Assembly: GCA_934643145.1 (NCBI GenBank)
Contig: CAKUBM010000024.1
Span: 1-34,755 of the forward strand
DNA: 34,755 bases
Direction of reading: 5' to 3'
DNA from: an uncultured Collinsella sp.
Lineage (GTDB): Bacteria > Actinomycetota > Coriobacteriia > Coriobacteriales > Coriobacteriaceae
A program made the translations under genes and the position numbers. This document shows, piece by piece, positions 23,299 through 30,350 of this stretch (its first letter is position 1; the number at the start of each line of letters is the position of its first letter). Below the pieces are notes generated by a model. That model saw nothing but the letters and a program-made list of their open reading frames with translations, was not told the origin of the DNA and ran no database searches.

Positions 23299-23405
23299 TT
23301 TAGCGCTTCCTTGCAGCGGCCGCGGCATAATACTGCCAACGCACGGGACCTAGCAGCACACCCTGTGCGCAACCTTTTGGTGGACATCGAGGAGGCCGCT
23401 TAAGC

Positions 23406-23615
23406 ATGCATTCTTCCAATGACGCAGCACAGCAGCCATCCCTAAAACATGCAAACCTTTTCTCCTTCCCCCCGACACAGAGAAACGGTCTCCTCGACTC
23501 CCCCACCACAAAAGCCAAACGCTCAACTAATCAGAGCCTCAACTTGCGAGCCTCATTCAAAAAGCTCCAAGCATCCCTAGACAAGGCGTTCCCCGAACAG
23601 GCAAGGGCAATCTAA
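23406..23615 (+). CDS. Possible small protein, 69 residues
   Basis: The ATG at 23406 lies ten bases after GAGGAGG. The product (MHSSNDAAQQPSLKHANLF onward) is polar, serine/glutamine/lysine rich, with a possible short amphipathic helix near the end (ASFKKLQASLDKAF). Codon use is less GC-biased than that of the neighbours. It ends 25 bases before the AraC gene. No family recognised; it could be real or chance. Confidence 0.35.
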   Translation: MHSSNDAAQQPSLKHANLFSFPPTQRNGLLDSPTTKAKRSTNQSLNLRASFKKLQASLDKAFPEQARAI

Positions 23616-23628
23616 GCCCATCGCGCTT

Positions 23629-23640
23629 TATACTGATGCC
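23629..23640 (+). promoter_or_regulatory. -10 box implying a leaderless AraC mRNA
   Basis: TATACT at 23629-23634 ends six bases before the ATG at 23641, so transcription would begin at or next to the start codon. There is no Shine-Dalgarno sequence in front of that ATG. The -35 region is weak. Confidence 0.45.
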
Positions 23641-24573
23641 ATGCGAAACATGGATCACATAGAATTGCACCGCGGAGGACGCGAGGAAGCGTTTCCCGAG
23701 ACCGCCGAAGACTGGCCTTATATTGCCGAACGCGCAGAATTCGCTCGCTATCCGGGCAACTCCGTCCCCTGGCACTGGCATTCCGAAGTCGAGCTTTTCT
23801 ACATGGAGCAGGGAGCGATTGACTATCGCACGCGTGCGGCTCATGAGCACATGCGCTTTGAGGAAGGGTCCGCCGGCTTTATCAACGGCGGCGTTTTGCA
23901 CAGCACGCTGCAATCACCCAACTCGGCGCCGGCAATTCAAATGCTGCATATCTTTCAGCCGTCAATGCTCGGCGATCCCGCGGGACGTCTTCAAAAGCGC
24001 TACATCAATCCATTACTGCAATGTCGAGGCGTCGATGTGCTCAAATGGTCGCCCACCAACCCCGACGATATGCCCTTTATCGATTTGTTAAAGAGCTCCT
24101 TTAACCACGATCTTCAACAGCCGCAGAACGAGATGGCGCTTCGAAATAGCCTGTCAGAACTCTGGGTTCAGATCTATGCCAAAGCTGAACCACAATTCTT
24201 TTTGTGCAATGACTCTTGGATGACCAGCCGTGAAATTCGGTTTAGGGAAATTCTTGACTATATCCGCACACACTATGCAGACAGCATAGATGTTCCCCAA
24301 ATTGCGTCCGCGATCGGCATCAGCGAAAGAGATTGTTATCGCACTATCAAAGCTTGCGCGGGAACAACCCCGGCCGCGTATCTACGCGCATACCGCATCA
24401 CCCGCGCCTGCACGCTCTTGACGCACACCACGCGAACGGTACAGACAATCGCTCACCAATGCGGCTTTGCAACAGCGAGCCACCTTGGGCAGGTATTTAA
24501 GGAACAAATTGGCTGTACCCCTTCTGAGTATCGAGCCATGAGGCAGAATTTCGATACTACGGGGCAGAAATAA
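23641..24573 (+). CDS. AraC-family transcriptional regulator
   Basis: 310 residues. The N-terminus is a cupin sensor fold (WHWHSEVELFYMEQGAIDYRT, then FEEGSAGFINGGVLHS, about residues 40-90). The C-terminus carries the double helix-turn-helix of AraC/XylS proteins: IDVPQIASAIGISERDCYRTIKACAGTTPAAYLRAYRITRACTLLTHTTRTVQTIAHQCGFATASHLGQVFKEQIGCTPSEYR. Such proteins sense small molecules, often sugars. A HAD phosphatase gene follows 59 bases later on the same strand and may be a target or partner. Start chosen at the first ATG; a second is three codons on. Translation may be leaderless. Confidence 0.88.
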   Translation: MRNMDHIELHRGGREEAFPETAEDWPYIAERAEFARYPGNSVPWHWHSEVELFYMEQGAIDYRTRAAHEHMRFEEGSAGFINGGVLHSTLQSPNSAPAIQMLHIFQPSMLGDPAGRLQKRYINPLLQCRGVDVLKWSPTNPDDMPFIDLLKSSFNHDLQQPQNEMALRNSLSELWVQIYAKAEPQFFLCNDSWMTSREIRFREILDYIRTHYADSIDVPQIASAIGISERDCYRTIKACAGTTPAAYLRAYRITRACTLLTHTTRTVQTIAHQCGFATASHLGQVFKEQIGCTPSEYRAMRQNFDTTGQK

Positions 24574-24632
24574 CGCTAGCGCTTCCACCTCACCTATCAC
24601 ACACTATCAGACAGATGAGAGAAAGGAATGCC

Positions 24633-25256
24633 ATGAAACAATTCGACCATGTCGTGTTTGACGTTGATGGAACATTGGCAGATACAGAAGAAAGCGTTCT
24701 GTCATCGCTTGCCCAGATTGTCCAAGAAAAGACCGGCAAAACGCTCCCCCAAAACGAGCTTGAATTTGCCCTCGGCATACCCGGCAAGGATGCCCTTGAG
24801 AAGCTTGGAATCTGCTCGCAAGCAACGTTGGATCGCTGGTGCCACGTTGCCGCCAGCTTTAAAAGCACCATCAGCGTGTTTCCAGGTTTGCTTGAAGTCA
24901 TCGCAAAACTCGCCGACAGCGGTTGCAATCTTGGCATTGTCTCCTCACGTGCGCGCGACGAATACGCAGAAGAAATAGCACCCCTTGGCTTCGACAAGTA
25001 TTTTGAGCACATCATCCTTGTCGAAGACACAACCGAACACAAACCCGCACCCGCGCCCATGCTCGAATATCTCCGACGTACGGGCGCAAACCCCAACAGC
25101 GTCATCTACGTTGGCGACACGGTCTACGACGAACAATGCGCAACTTCAGCAGGGGTCAGTTTTGCCCGAGCAGCATGGGGATCACACCAAGACATCCCAA
25201 ACGCCACCTACAACCTCAAAACCCCCAACGACCTGCTAACCCTAACAACCAAGTAA
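24633..25256 (+). CDS. HAD-superfamily phosphatase, Gph/PpaX-like
   Basis: 207 residues from the ATG at 24633 (AAAGGAAT upstream; the earlier ATG at 24615 lacks a site). HAD subfamily IA motifs: nucleophile Asp in VVFDVDGTLADTEE (motif I), the serine of VSSRARDEY (motif II), the lysine of EHKPAPAPM (motif III) and VGDTVYDE (motif IV), with a helical cap between motifs I and II. It hydrolyses a small phosphate ester; phosphoglycolate, pyrophosphate and sugar phosphates are the usual substrates. It follows the AraC gene and ends before the 151-base inverted repeat. Confidence 0.88.
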   Translation: MKQFDHVVFDVDGTLADTEESVLSSLAQIVQEKTGKTLPQNELEFALGIPGKDALEKLGICSQATLDRWCHVAASFKSTISVFPGLLEVIAKLADSGCNLGIVSSRARDEYAEEIAPLGFDKYFEHIILVEDTTEHKPAPAPMLEYLRRTGANPNSVIYVGDTVYDEQCATSAGVSFARAAWGSHQDIPNATYNLKTPNDLLTLTTK

Positions 25257-25305
25257 CCCACGCACCCCACCCTTTCAGCCCCAACGCCACAAGGGCGATT
25301 GAGCA

Positions 25306-25456
25306 GGGCCGCCTGGACGGGCCCCGGACTTAGTTTTCAAAATCATTCCGCAGCGCGAAGGCCCCCGTTGTCAACGCTTCGTAGAAGCGAGACAACGGGG
25401 GCCTTCATGCGCGAGGACGTTTTGAAAACTAAGTCCGGGGCCCGTCCAGGCGGCCC
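25306..25456. repeat. 151-base nested inverted repeat with 37-bp perfect arms
   Basis: 25306-25342 and 25420-25456 are exact reverse complements over 37 bases. Inside, 25358-25372 and 25391-25405 form a 15-bp perfect stem. At the tip CGCTTC (25375-25380) pairs with GAAGCG (25384-25389) around GTA. It lies between convergent genes (HAD phosphatase and class II aldolase), with no coding potential or T-run that would explain such length. It could be a bidirectional terminator, a miniature mobile element or a structured RNA. Confidence 0.85.
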
Positions 25457-25480
25457 GGTGGGATCAGAGTACCCTTGCTG

Positions 25481-26338
25481 TTACTCTGCTTTGCCCACAG
25501 AGTTGAGGTTGGTCATGCGGATCTTAACCAGCTCGGTGATCTCGCGCATGCCCTCCTTGGCCGGCTTCTTGGGATCGAAGCAGCCGGGGTTCTCGGCCAT
25601 GTAGGCCATGAAGCCCTTGGTGTAGGCCTGACGCAGCTCGGTGGCATAGTTAACCTTGCAGATGCCGTTCTTCACAGCCTCGGCAACCTGCTCATCGGGC
25701 ACACCGGAGGTGCCGTGCAGGACCAGCGGCACGTCGACGGCGTCGCGGATGGCCTTGACCACGGACTGCTCGATGTGCGGATCGCTCGTGTACACGCCGT
25801 GGCTGGTGCCAACGCCAATGGCCAGCGAGGTGCAGCCAGTGCGCTCGACGAACTCCTTGGCCTCGGCGGGGTCGGTGTAGGGGCTCTCGCCCTCAACCGC
25901 GGGACCGTCGTCCTCCTTGCCGCCAACCTTGCCGAGCTCGGCCTCGACGGGCACGCCCATGGCGCGGCCAGCGTCAGCAACGGACTTGGTCAGGGCGATG
26001 TTATCCTCGAAGGACTCGTGCGAACCGTCGATCATGACGGAGGTGTAGCCGGTGCGGAAAGCCTGCATGCAGCGGTCATAGCCATCGCCGTGATCGAGGT
26101 GCAGGGCGACGGGCACGGAAGCGCGCTCGGCGGCAGCCTTGACCATGCCGTAGAAGTAATCCAGGCCAGCGGTCTTGATGGTACCCGGGGTGGTCTGCAT
26201 GATGACGGGGGACTTGGTCTCCTCGGCAGCGGCCAGAACGGCCATAACAAACTCGAGGTTCTCGACGTTGAACGCGCCGACGGCGTAGTGGCCGGCCTGA
26301 GCGTCCTTGAGCATCTTTTCGGTGGTAACAAGTGCCAT
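25481..26338 (-). CDS. fba: Class II fructose- or tagatose-bisphosphate aldolase
   Basis: 285 residues from the ATG at 26338 (GAGAGGAG upstream with a longish spacer). Class II zinc aldolase: YAVGAFNVENLEF, metal-site HLDHGDGYDRCMQAF (first zinc histidine), SVMIDGSHESFEDN, VEAELGKVGGKEDD, a second histidine in GTSHGVY, and LVLHGTSGVPDEQVAEAVKNGICKVNYATELR. It splits a ketose 1,6-bisphosphate to dihydroxyacetone phosphate and glyceraldehyde 3-phosphate. The TPGT and VKNGICKVNYATELR wording is close to GatY/KbaY tagatose-bisphosphate aldolases, so the true substrate is open; a central glycolytic role is possible because no other sugar gene is adjacent. It is divergent from a DeoR regulator. Confidence 0.88.
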   Translation of the reverse strand: MALVTTEKMLKDAQAGHYAVGAFNVENLEFVMAVLAAAEETKSPVIMQTTPGTIKTAGLDYFYGMVKAAAERASVPVALHLDHGDGYDRCMQAFRTGYTSVMIDGSHESFEDNIALTKSVADAGRAMGVPVEAELGKVGGKEDDGPAVEGESPYTDPAEAKEFVERTGCTSLAIGVGTSHGVYTSDPHIEQSVVKAIRDAVDVPLVLHGTSGVPDEQVAEAVKNGICKVNYATELRQAYTKGFMAYMAENPGCFDPKKPAKEGMREITELVKIRMTNLNSVGKAE

Positions 26339-26389
26339 GAGCGTTTGCTCCTCTCCCTCGCCCGCATCTGGACATCGGGCGTACGTGTC

Positions 26390-26429
26390 CGCAAGGCGTT
26401 TTACCTTGCGTTTTGCTGCGCCCATTGTA
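26390..26429 (-). promoter_or_regulatory. Aldolase -10 box and 5' mRNA hairpin
   Basis: On the minus strand TACAAT (26424-26429) predicts a start near 26417. A 7-bp stem (CGCAAGG/CCTTGCG, 26390-26396 and 26404-26410) then forms within the first 30 bases of an approximately 80-base leader, a common mRNA-stabilising layout for highly expressed genes. The -35 box is not clear. Confidence 0.4.
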
Positions 26430-26544
26430 TGAAATTCGAAGGGTCTGGATGTGTGGGAAAACGCCCCTACACGGAGTTGAGCCCTCAAATTTGAAAAGCA
26501 AACGGAAGGGTTTTGTGCCGAGCGCATGCGTTCGATATTGAGTT

Positions 26545-26616
26545 TTGCGCGCCGCGTGTCTTTCTTTTATAGAAAAGATAAGTAATCGAAAGGCGTTTTC
26601 TTACTCAAAAAGAAAA
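26545..26616 (+). promoter_or_regulatory. deoR-type gene promoter with overlapping dyads
   Basis: TTGCGC (26545-26550), 17 bases, TATAGA (26568-26573). The dyad TCTTTT-ATAG-AAAAGA (26563-26578) covers the -10 box, and a second, TTTTCTT/AAGAAAA (26596-26602, 26610-26616), lies just downstream. Likely operator sites for the regulator, which would repress itself and perhaps the divergent aldolase gene. The 334-base space 26339-26672 holds nothing else recognisable. Confidence 0.5.
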
Positions 26617-26672
26617 TGAACGAAAATAGACTCAACACAATTCCTGCAAATTTGGCTGAGAATGGAGCTGAC

Positions 26673-27476
26673 ATGGTCCAAGTTGCAACCCGAGCTTTTG
26701 CCGACGAACGCCGTGCCGCCATCATGGAAATGCTCGAGCACAATGCCTCGGTGCAGGTGGCAGAAATCGCCCAGACCTTTGGCGTGTCCTCCGTCACGGC
26801 CCGCGCCGACTTGGACGCCCTCGCCGAGGCTGGCAAGCTGCGCCGCACGCACGGCGGTGCCGTGTCGCTCCACAAGCGCCTGACCGTTTCCACGCAGGAC
26901 CGGCGTATTAACGTCAACGTGGCCGCCAAGCAGGCCATCGCGCAAAGCGCCATTGAGCTCGTCAGCGACGGCGACACGCTGCTCGTCGACTCGGGCACCA
27001 CGGCACTCGAATTTGTCCGCCTGCTCGACCAACGCGACGGCATCACCGTCATCACGGCCGACATTACCATCGCCGATTACATCGACGAGAGCATGCCCTC
27101 GGTCGATGTCGTCATGCTGGGCGGCGCGCTGCGCAAGGGCCATCGTTATCTGTACGGTCCGCTTACCATGCAGGCGCTGCAGATGGTTCACGCCGACCTC
27201 GCCATCATGTGCCCCGGCGCCTTTGTCCCCGGTTGCGGCTTTACCACCGACTTTCCGCAAATGGCCGAAACCAAAACGGCCATGATCGTCGCCGCGCGTA
27301 AGAGCGTGGCGCTCATGGACGCGAGCAAGGTCAACGGACGCGGTATGTACCGCTTCGCCGAACTCACCGATGTCAACACCATCGTGATGGACCGCGACCC
27401 CGAAGGCGCCGTCGCCACCTCAATCGCCGAAGTCACCAACGGCACCACCCCATCCCTCATCATCGCAACCGCCTAA
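26673..27476 (+). CDS. DeoR/GlpR-family transcriptional repressor
   Basis: 267 residues from the ATG at 26673, where GGAG lies five bases upstream; an in-frame ATG at 26616 would add 19 residues but has no site. The N-terminal helix-turn-helix is classic for the family: RRAAIMEMLEHNASVQVAEIAQTFGVSSVTARADLDALAEAGKLRRTHGGAV. The rest is the ISOCOT-type sensor domain with DGDTLLVDSGTTALEF, VVMLGGALRKGHRYLYGP, and a late MDASKVNGRGMYRFAELTDV. Effectors are usually phosphorylated sugars. It is divergent from the aldolase gene, the obvious candidate target, and is followed by an intrinsic terminator. Confidence 0.92.
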   Translation: MVQVATRAFADERRAAIMEMLEHNASVQVAEIAQTFGVSSVTARADLDALAEAGKLRRTHGGAVSLHKRLTVSTQDRRINVNVAAKQAIAQSAIELVSDGDTLLVDSGTTALEFVRLLDQRDGITVITADITIADYIDESMPSVDVVMLGGALRKGHRYLYGPLTMQALQMVHADLAIMCPGAFVPGCGFTTDFPQMAETKTAMIVAARKSVALMDASKVNGRGMYRFAELTDVNTIVMDRDPEGAVATSIAEVTNGTTPSLIIATA

Positions 27477-27481
27477 AACAA

Positions 27482-27520
27482 AAACCACCACAAAGGGGAC
27501 AGGCACCTTTGTGGTGGTTT
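27482..27520 (+). terminator. Terminator of the DeoR gene, GGGGACAGG type
   Basis: 15-bp stem: AAACCACCACAAAGG (27482-27496) with its complement at 27506-27520. The loop and adjoining stem bases read GGGGACAGGCACC. An almost identical hairpin in the opposite orientation stands at 28999-29038. Confidence 0.8.
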
Positions 27521-27548
27521 GAGCGGTACGGCGGTTCGCTCCGCCAGT

Positions 27549-27689
27549 TTGTCTCAATCTGTAACAACTAGGCCCTTAAAAGCCGGCTAACTGTTACAGA
27601 TCGAGACAATCCCGCTCGACCCCCGCTCTTAATCTAAATCTGTAACAGATAGAGTCGATTTTGCCACTCAGATGTTACAGATTGAGACA
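27549..27689. repeat. REPIN-like cluster of GTCTCAATCTGTAACA repeats
   Basis: Four related words in two head-to-head pairs: GTCTCAATCTGTAACA at 27551-27566 with its complement (one mismatch) at 27592-27607, then AATCTGTAACA starting near 27636 with its complement within TGTTACAGATTGAGAC at 27674-27689. The first pair has 18-bp arms and a loop that pairs further (AGGCC against GGCCT-like bases). It lies in the 250-base gap between the DeoR gene and the AAA ATPase gene. Confidence 0.7.
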
Positions 27690-27726
27690 GCGAAGGACAC
27701 GAAACGATCTTCGCAGAAGTGAGCCT

Positions 27727-28842
27727 CTAACAAAGAGACGCTACATATCGACCGAAGCCCGGCAGCGCAAACTCGAAACGCCCTTGCAAGGGCTCTTCAA
27801 TCACCCCTGCCTCAATCAGACGTTTCTTATACGTCGAAATCGAACCGGAGCTTTTCTTAAGCCGCGCAGCCAATTCTTGCCTGGTCGTCGTCCCCTCCGG
27901 ATTCATTGCACGAAGAAAATCCAAGTCCCCCTTTGAAAGTTCTGCCGCAGTCGAGGCAAAAACGCGCGATTCGAGCTCCTCTTGCGCAAGCTTCGCACCT
28001 CGTTCGACATCTTCAAGGGAAACCTCAGACGCTTGGCGCGAAGCGTTCCATGCCCGATATCCCACCAGCTGGAACATAAATGGAAAGCCATCGATCGCCT
28101 CGGCGGCACGATCGACTGCCTCATCTGAAATCGTCTTGCCGCCGTCTTCGATCGTCAGCCGGAACGCTTCTTTTACCTCAGTCGGCGAAATAGATCCCAG
28201 CGAATGCTGGGCCGCACGGCGGAGAAACGATGTCGATTTTCCCGTCAGCAACGCCAACACACGAAACGGCAACCCCGCCATAAGCAAAGCCACCTTTTTG
28301 TTCTCACTTACAAAATGCTGGTAAGTGGTAACGAGCTCCGTCATTTGCACAAACGATGCATCCACCTCGTCAACGGCGATAAGTACCCCGGTGCCAGTCG
28401 CTTCAAGCTGAGCAAACAGAGCGTTCATCTTAGTACGCCAGTTGGCGCCCTCATATTCGATATCAACGTTTTCCCAGCTCATACTTCCTATGGAGGCAAT
28501 CCCAACACTGTTCACACGCCTAGAAGCGGGCTTCTCGATCAGATGGGCGGCCGATTCGTTGAGGCGCTGCAGAATGTCTTCGAGCATCCCGTCCGAAGCC
28601 GTCACATTCGCCGTAATCCAGCCTTCTTGCTGGGCGCGGTATGACAGATATGCTAAAAGAGCCGTTTTGCCCGTCCCGCGCGCGCCGTAGAAAATCGAGC
28701 ATAGGTTGGGGTCGGAATCGGCGCCTTCAAACGCCAGCACCATATCATCAATGATTTGCTCACGGCCGGCCATGTATGCCGGTACACGTCCGAACATCGG
28801 CGTGAACGGATTTGCTTGCCTGTACGCTGTCGCCGCCGCCAT
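27727..28842 (-). CDS. AAA-type ATPase with C-terminal winged helix
   Basis: 371 residues from the ATG at 28842, which follows GGGAGG; an in-frame ATG at 28872 is less well placed. The N-terminus NPFTPMFGRVPAYMAGRE is a common opening of this actinobacterial ATPase group. Walker A is FYGARGTGKTALL (about 50-62), Walker B VLIAVDEVD (near 155), and a sensor-like segment LLMAGLPFRVLALL follows. The last 70 residues form a winged helix (SKGDLDFLRAMNPEGTTTRQELAARLKKSSGSISTYKKRLIEAGVIEE). This Orc/Cdc6- or STAND-like layout suggests DNA binding gated by ATP. The function is unknown. A striking phased TTGA array lies immediately upstream, and inverted copies of one terminator flank the segment. Confidence 0.85.
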   Translation of the reverse strand: MAAATAYRQANPFTPMFGRVPAYMAGREQIIDDMVLAFEGADSDPNLCSIFYGARGTGKTALLAYLSYRAQQEGWITANVTASDGMLEDILQRLNESAAHLIEKPASRRVNSVGIASIGSMSWENVDIEYEGANWRTKMNALFAQLEATGTGVLIAVDEVDASFVQMTELVTTYQHFVSENKKVALLMAGLPFRVLALLTGKSTSFLRRAAQHSLGSISPTEVKEAFRLTIEDGGKTISDEAVDRAAEAIDGFPFMFQLVGYRAWNASRQASEVSLEDVERGAKLAQEELESRVFASTAAELSKGDLDFLRAMNPEGTTTRQELAARLKKSSGSISTYKKRLIEAGVIEEPLQGRFEFALPGFGRYVASLC

Positions 28843-28885
28843 AAAGCCTCCCTTGAACTCACGTAATTCCATTATGCCCTACAAC

Positions 28886-28961
28886 CCTTGATTTCTTTGA
28901 GCATCTTTGATTTTCTTGAGCACCTTTGAGTTTCTTGAGCATCCTTGAGCTCTTTGAACAA
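28886..28961. promoter_or_regulatory. Iteron array: four 19-bp repeats, TTGA every 9-10 bases
   Basis: Four tandem 19-base units start at 28886, 28905, 28924 and 28943 (consensus like CTTTGAGTTTCTTGAGCAT). Each holds two TTGA words, so eight TTGA begin at 28888, 28897, 28907, 28916, 28926, 28935, 28945 and 28954, spaced strictly 9,10,9,10,9,10,9. All therefore face nearly the same side of the helix. The array sits 44 bases upstream of the ATPase start codon. It resembles iterons or an operator for cooperative protein binding. Confidence 0.85.
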
Positions 28962-28998
28962 GCGGTCGACAACAGCGCCGACCGGCCTCTTCGAACAA

Positions 28999-29038
28999 AA
29001 ACCACCACAAAGGTTCACTGTCCCCTTTGTGGTGGTTT
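28999..29038 (-). terminator. Terminator of the flavodiiron gene, GGGGACAG type
   Basis: The same 15-bp stem as at 27482-27520 in inverted orientation (28999-29013 with 29024-29038). The minus-strand loop starts GGACAGTGAA and the stem is followed by TTTTTG. It lies 22 bases beyond the stop codon at 29061. Confidence 0.85.
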
Positions 29039-29060
29039 GAACGGTGGAAGTGGAGTGTCG

Positions 29061-30221
29061 CTACTTGGAGAGCTCGTCGGCGAGGGCCTTGATCTGGGCG
29101 CGCGATGCGTCGTTGAGCGAACCCAGGACGGTCACCTTGTTCTGCGCCAGGGTGATGTCCTTCATACCCTCGAGCTCCTTGGTCATAACCTTGGCAGCGG
29201 CAGGCGCCCAGGAACCGGCCTCGACAAGCGCCACGGTACGGTTCTGGTAGGCATGTTCGGCGAGCGTGTGGATGAAGGTGCTCATGAACGGGAAGATCTC
29301 ACCCTGATAAGTGATGGAGGCGAGCACCAGACGGTCGTAGCGGAACGCGTCCTCAACGGCCTCGGCCATATCATCGCGAGCAAGGTCGAAGACGGAGACC
29401 TTCTGGCCGCGAGCCTCGAGCGCAGAAGCGAGCCCCTCGACGGCTGCCTTCAGATGGCCGTAGACGCTCGCGTAGGCAATCGTGATGCCCTCGTCCTCTG
29501 GCTGGTAGCTCGACCAGGTGTTGTAGGTGTTGAGGTAATAACCCAGATTCTCGGTCAGCACGGGACCGTGGAGCGGGCAGATGATCTGGATGTCCAGATC
29601 GGCGGCCTTCTTGAGCACGGCCTGCACGAACTTGCCGAACTTGCCCACGATACCAAAGTAGTAACGACGCGCCTCGCAGGCCCAGCCTTCCGGGTCCTCG
29701 ATGTCGTTGGCGCCGAACTTGCCAAAGCCGTCGGCACTAAAGAGCACTTTGTCCGTGGCCTCGTAGGAGAAAAGTACCTCGGGCCAGTGCACGTTGGGAG
29801 CGCCGACAAACGTCAGGCTGTGGCCGCCCAGGTCGAGCACGTCGCCCTCTTTGACGACCATCTTGCGCTCGGGGTAATCGGTACCAAAGTAGTTGACCAT
29901 CATGCGGAAGGCGCCCATGCTGGCCACGATCTGGGCCTGGGGATAGCGCTCCATAAAGGCGGCGATGCCAGCGGAGTGGTCGGGCTCCATGTGGTGAACG
30001 ACCAGATAATCGGGCGTACGACCATCGAGCACGCTCTCGATGTTGCCGAGCCACTCGTCAACAAAACCGCCGTCGACCGAATCGGCGACAGCAATCTTCT
30101 CGCCCAAGATAACGTAGCTGTTGTATGCCATACCGTTCTCGGACACATCGTACTGGCCCTCGAACAGGTCGATGTCGTGATCGTCGACGCCAACGTAGCG
30201 GATATCCTTGGTGATCTCCAT
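29061..30221 (-). CDS. fprA: Flavodiiron protein (A-type flavoprotein)
   Basis: 386 residues from the ATG at 30221 (AGGAGG upstream), the usual size of class A flavodiiron proteins. The N-terminal metallo-beta-lactamase fold carries the diiron site, seen as HHMEPDHSAG (76-85, the HxExDH motif) and ICPLHGPV near residue 220. The C-terminal flavodoxin domain binds FMN (IAYASVYGHLKAAVEGLASALEARG, then LASITYQGEIFPFMSTFIHTL). Such enzymes reduce oxygen to water or nitric oxide to nitrous oxide in anaerobes, in the cytoplasm. No rubredoxin domain or flavin reductase is fused, so electrons must come from separate partners. It stands alone, with a dyad near its promoter, downstream of the LacI gene on the same strand. 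Confidence 0.93.
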   Translation of the reverse strand: MEITKDIRYVGVDDHDIDLFEGQYDVSENGMAYNSYVILGEKIAVADSVDGGFVDEWLGNIESVLDGRTPDYLVVHHMEPDHSAGIAAFMERYPQAQIVASMGAFRMMVNYFGTDYPERKMVVKEGDVLDLGGHSLTFVGAPNVHWPEVLFSYEATDKVLFSADGFGKFGANDIEDPEGWACEARRYYFGIVGKFGKFVQAVLKKAADLDIQIICPLHGPVLTENLGYYLNTYNTWSSYQPEDEGITIAYASVYGHLKAAVEGLASALEARGQKVSVFDLARDDMAEAVEDAFRYDRLVLASITYQGEIFPFMSTFIHTLAEHAYQNRTVALVEAGSWAPAAAKVMTKELEGMKDITLAQNKVTVLGSLNDASRAQIKALADELSK

Positions 30222-30237
30222 CAGGCAAAGCCTCCTA

Positions 30238-30264
30238 GATAGACAAAAGAACCCGTCTATCATA
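30238..30264 (-). promoter_or_regulatory. Dyad and -10 box in front of the flavodiiron gene
   Basis: GATAGAC (30238-30244) and GTCTATC (30255-30261) pair across ten bases. On the minus strand the dyad overlaps TATGAT, a plausible -10 box, and ends next to the AGGAGG site. It could be an operator for an oxygen or NO regulator, or an mRNA hairpin limiting translation. Confidence 0.4.
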
Positions 30265-30350
30265 GCACTCGGCTGCAACCCAACAGCTATCTGCCGGCAT
30301 CCTTACCGTTTGTTATCCAAACGCAGCAACGCGCCGTTTACCTGCGCAAA

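Noticed and set aside
27549..27689. Regular repeats that might be a small CRISPR array
   Set aside because: The repeats alternate in orientation, vary in spacing and have no cas genes nearby; a REPIN layout fits better.
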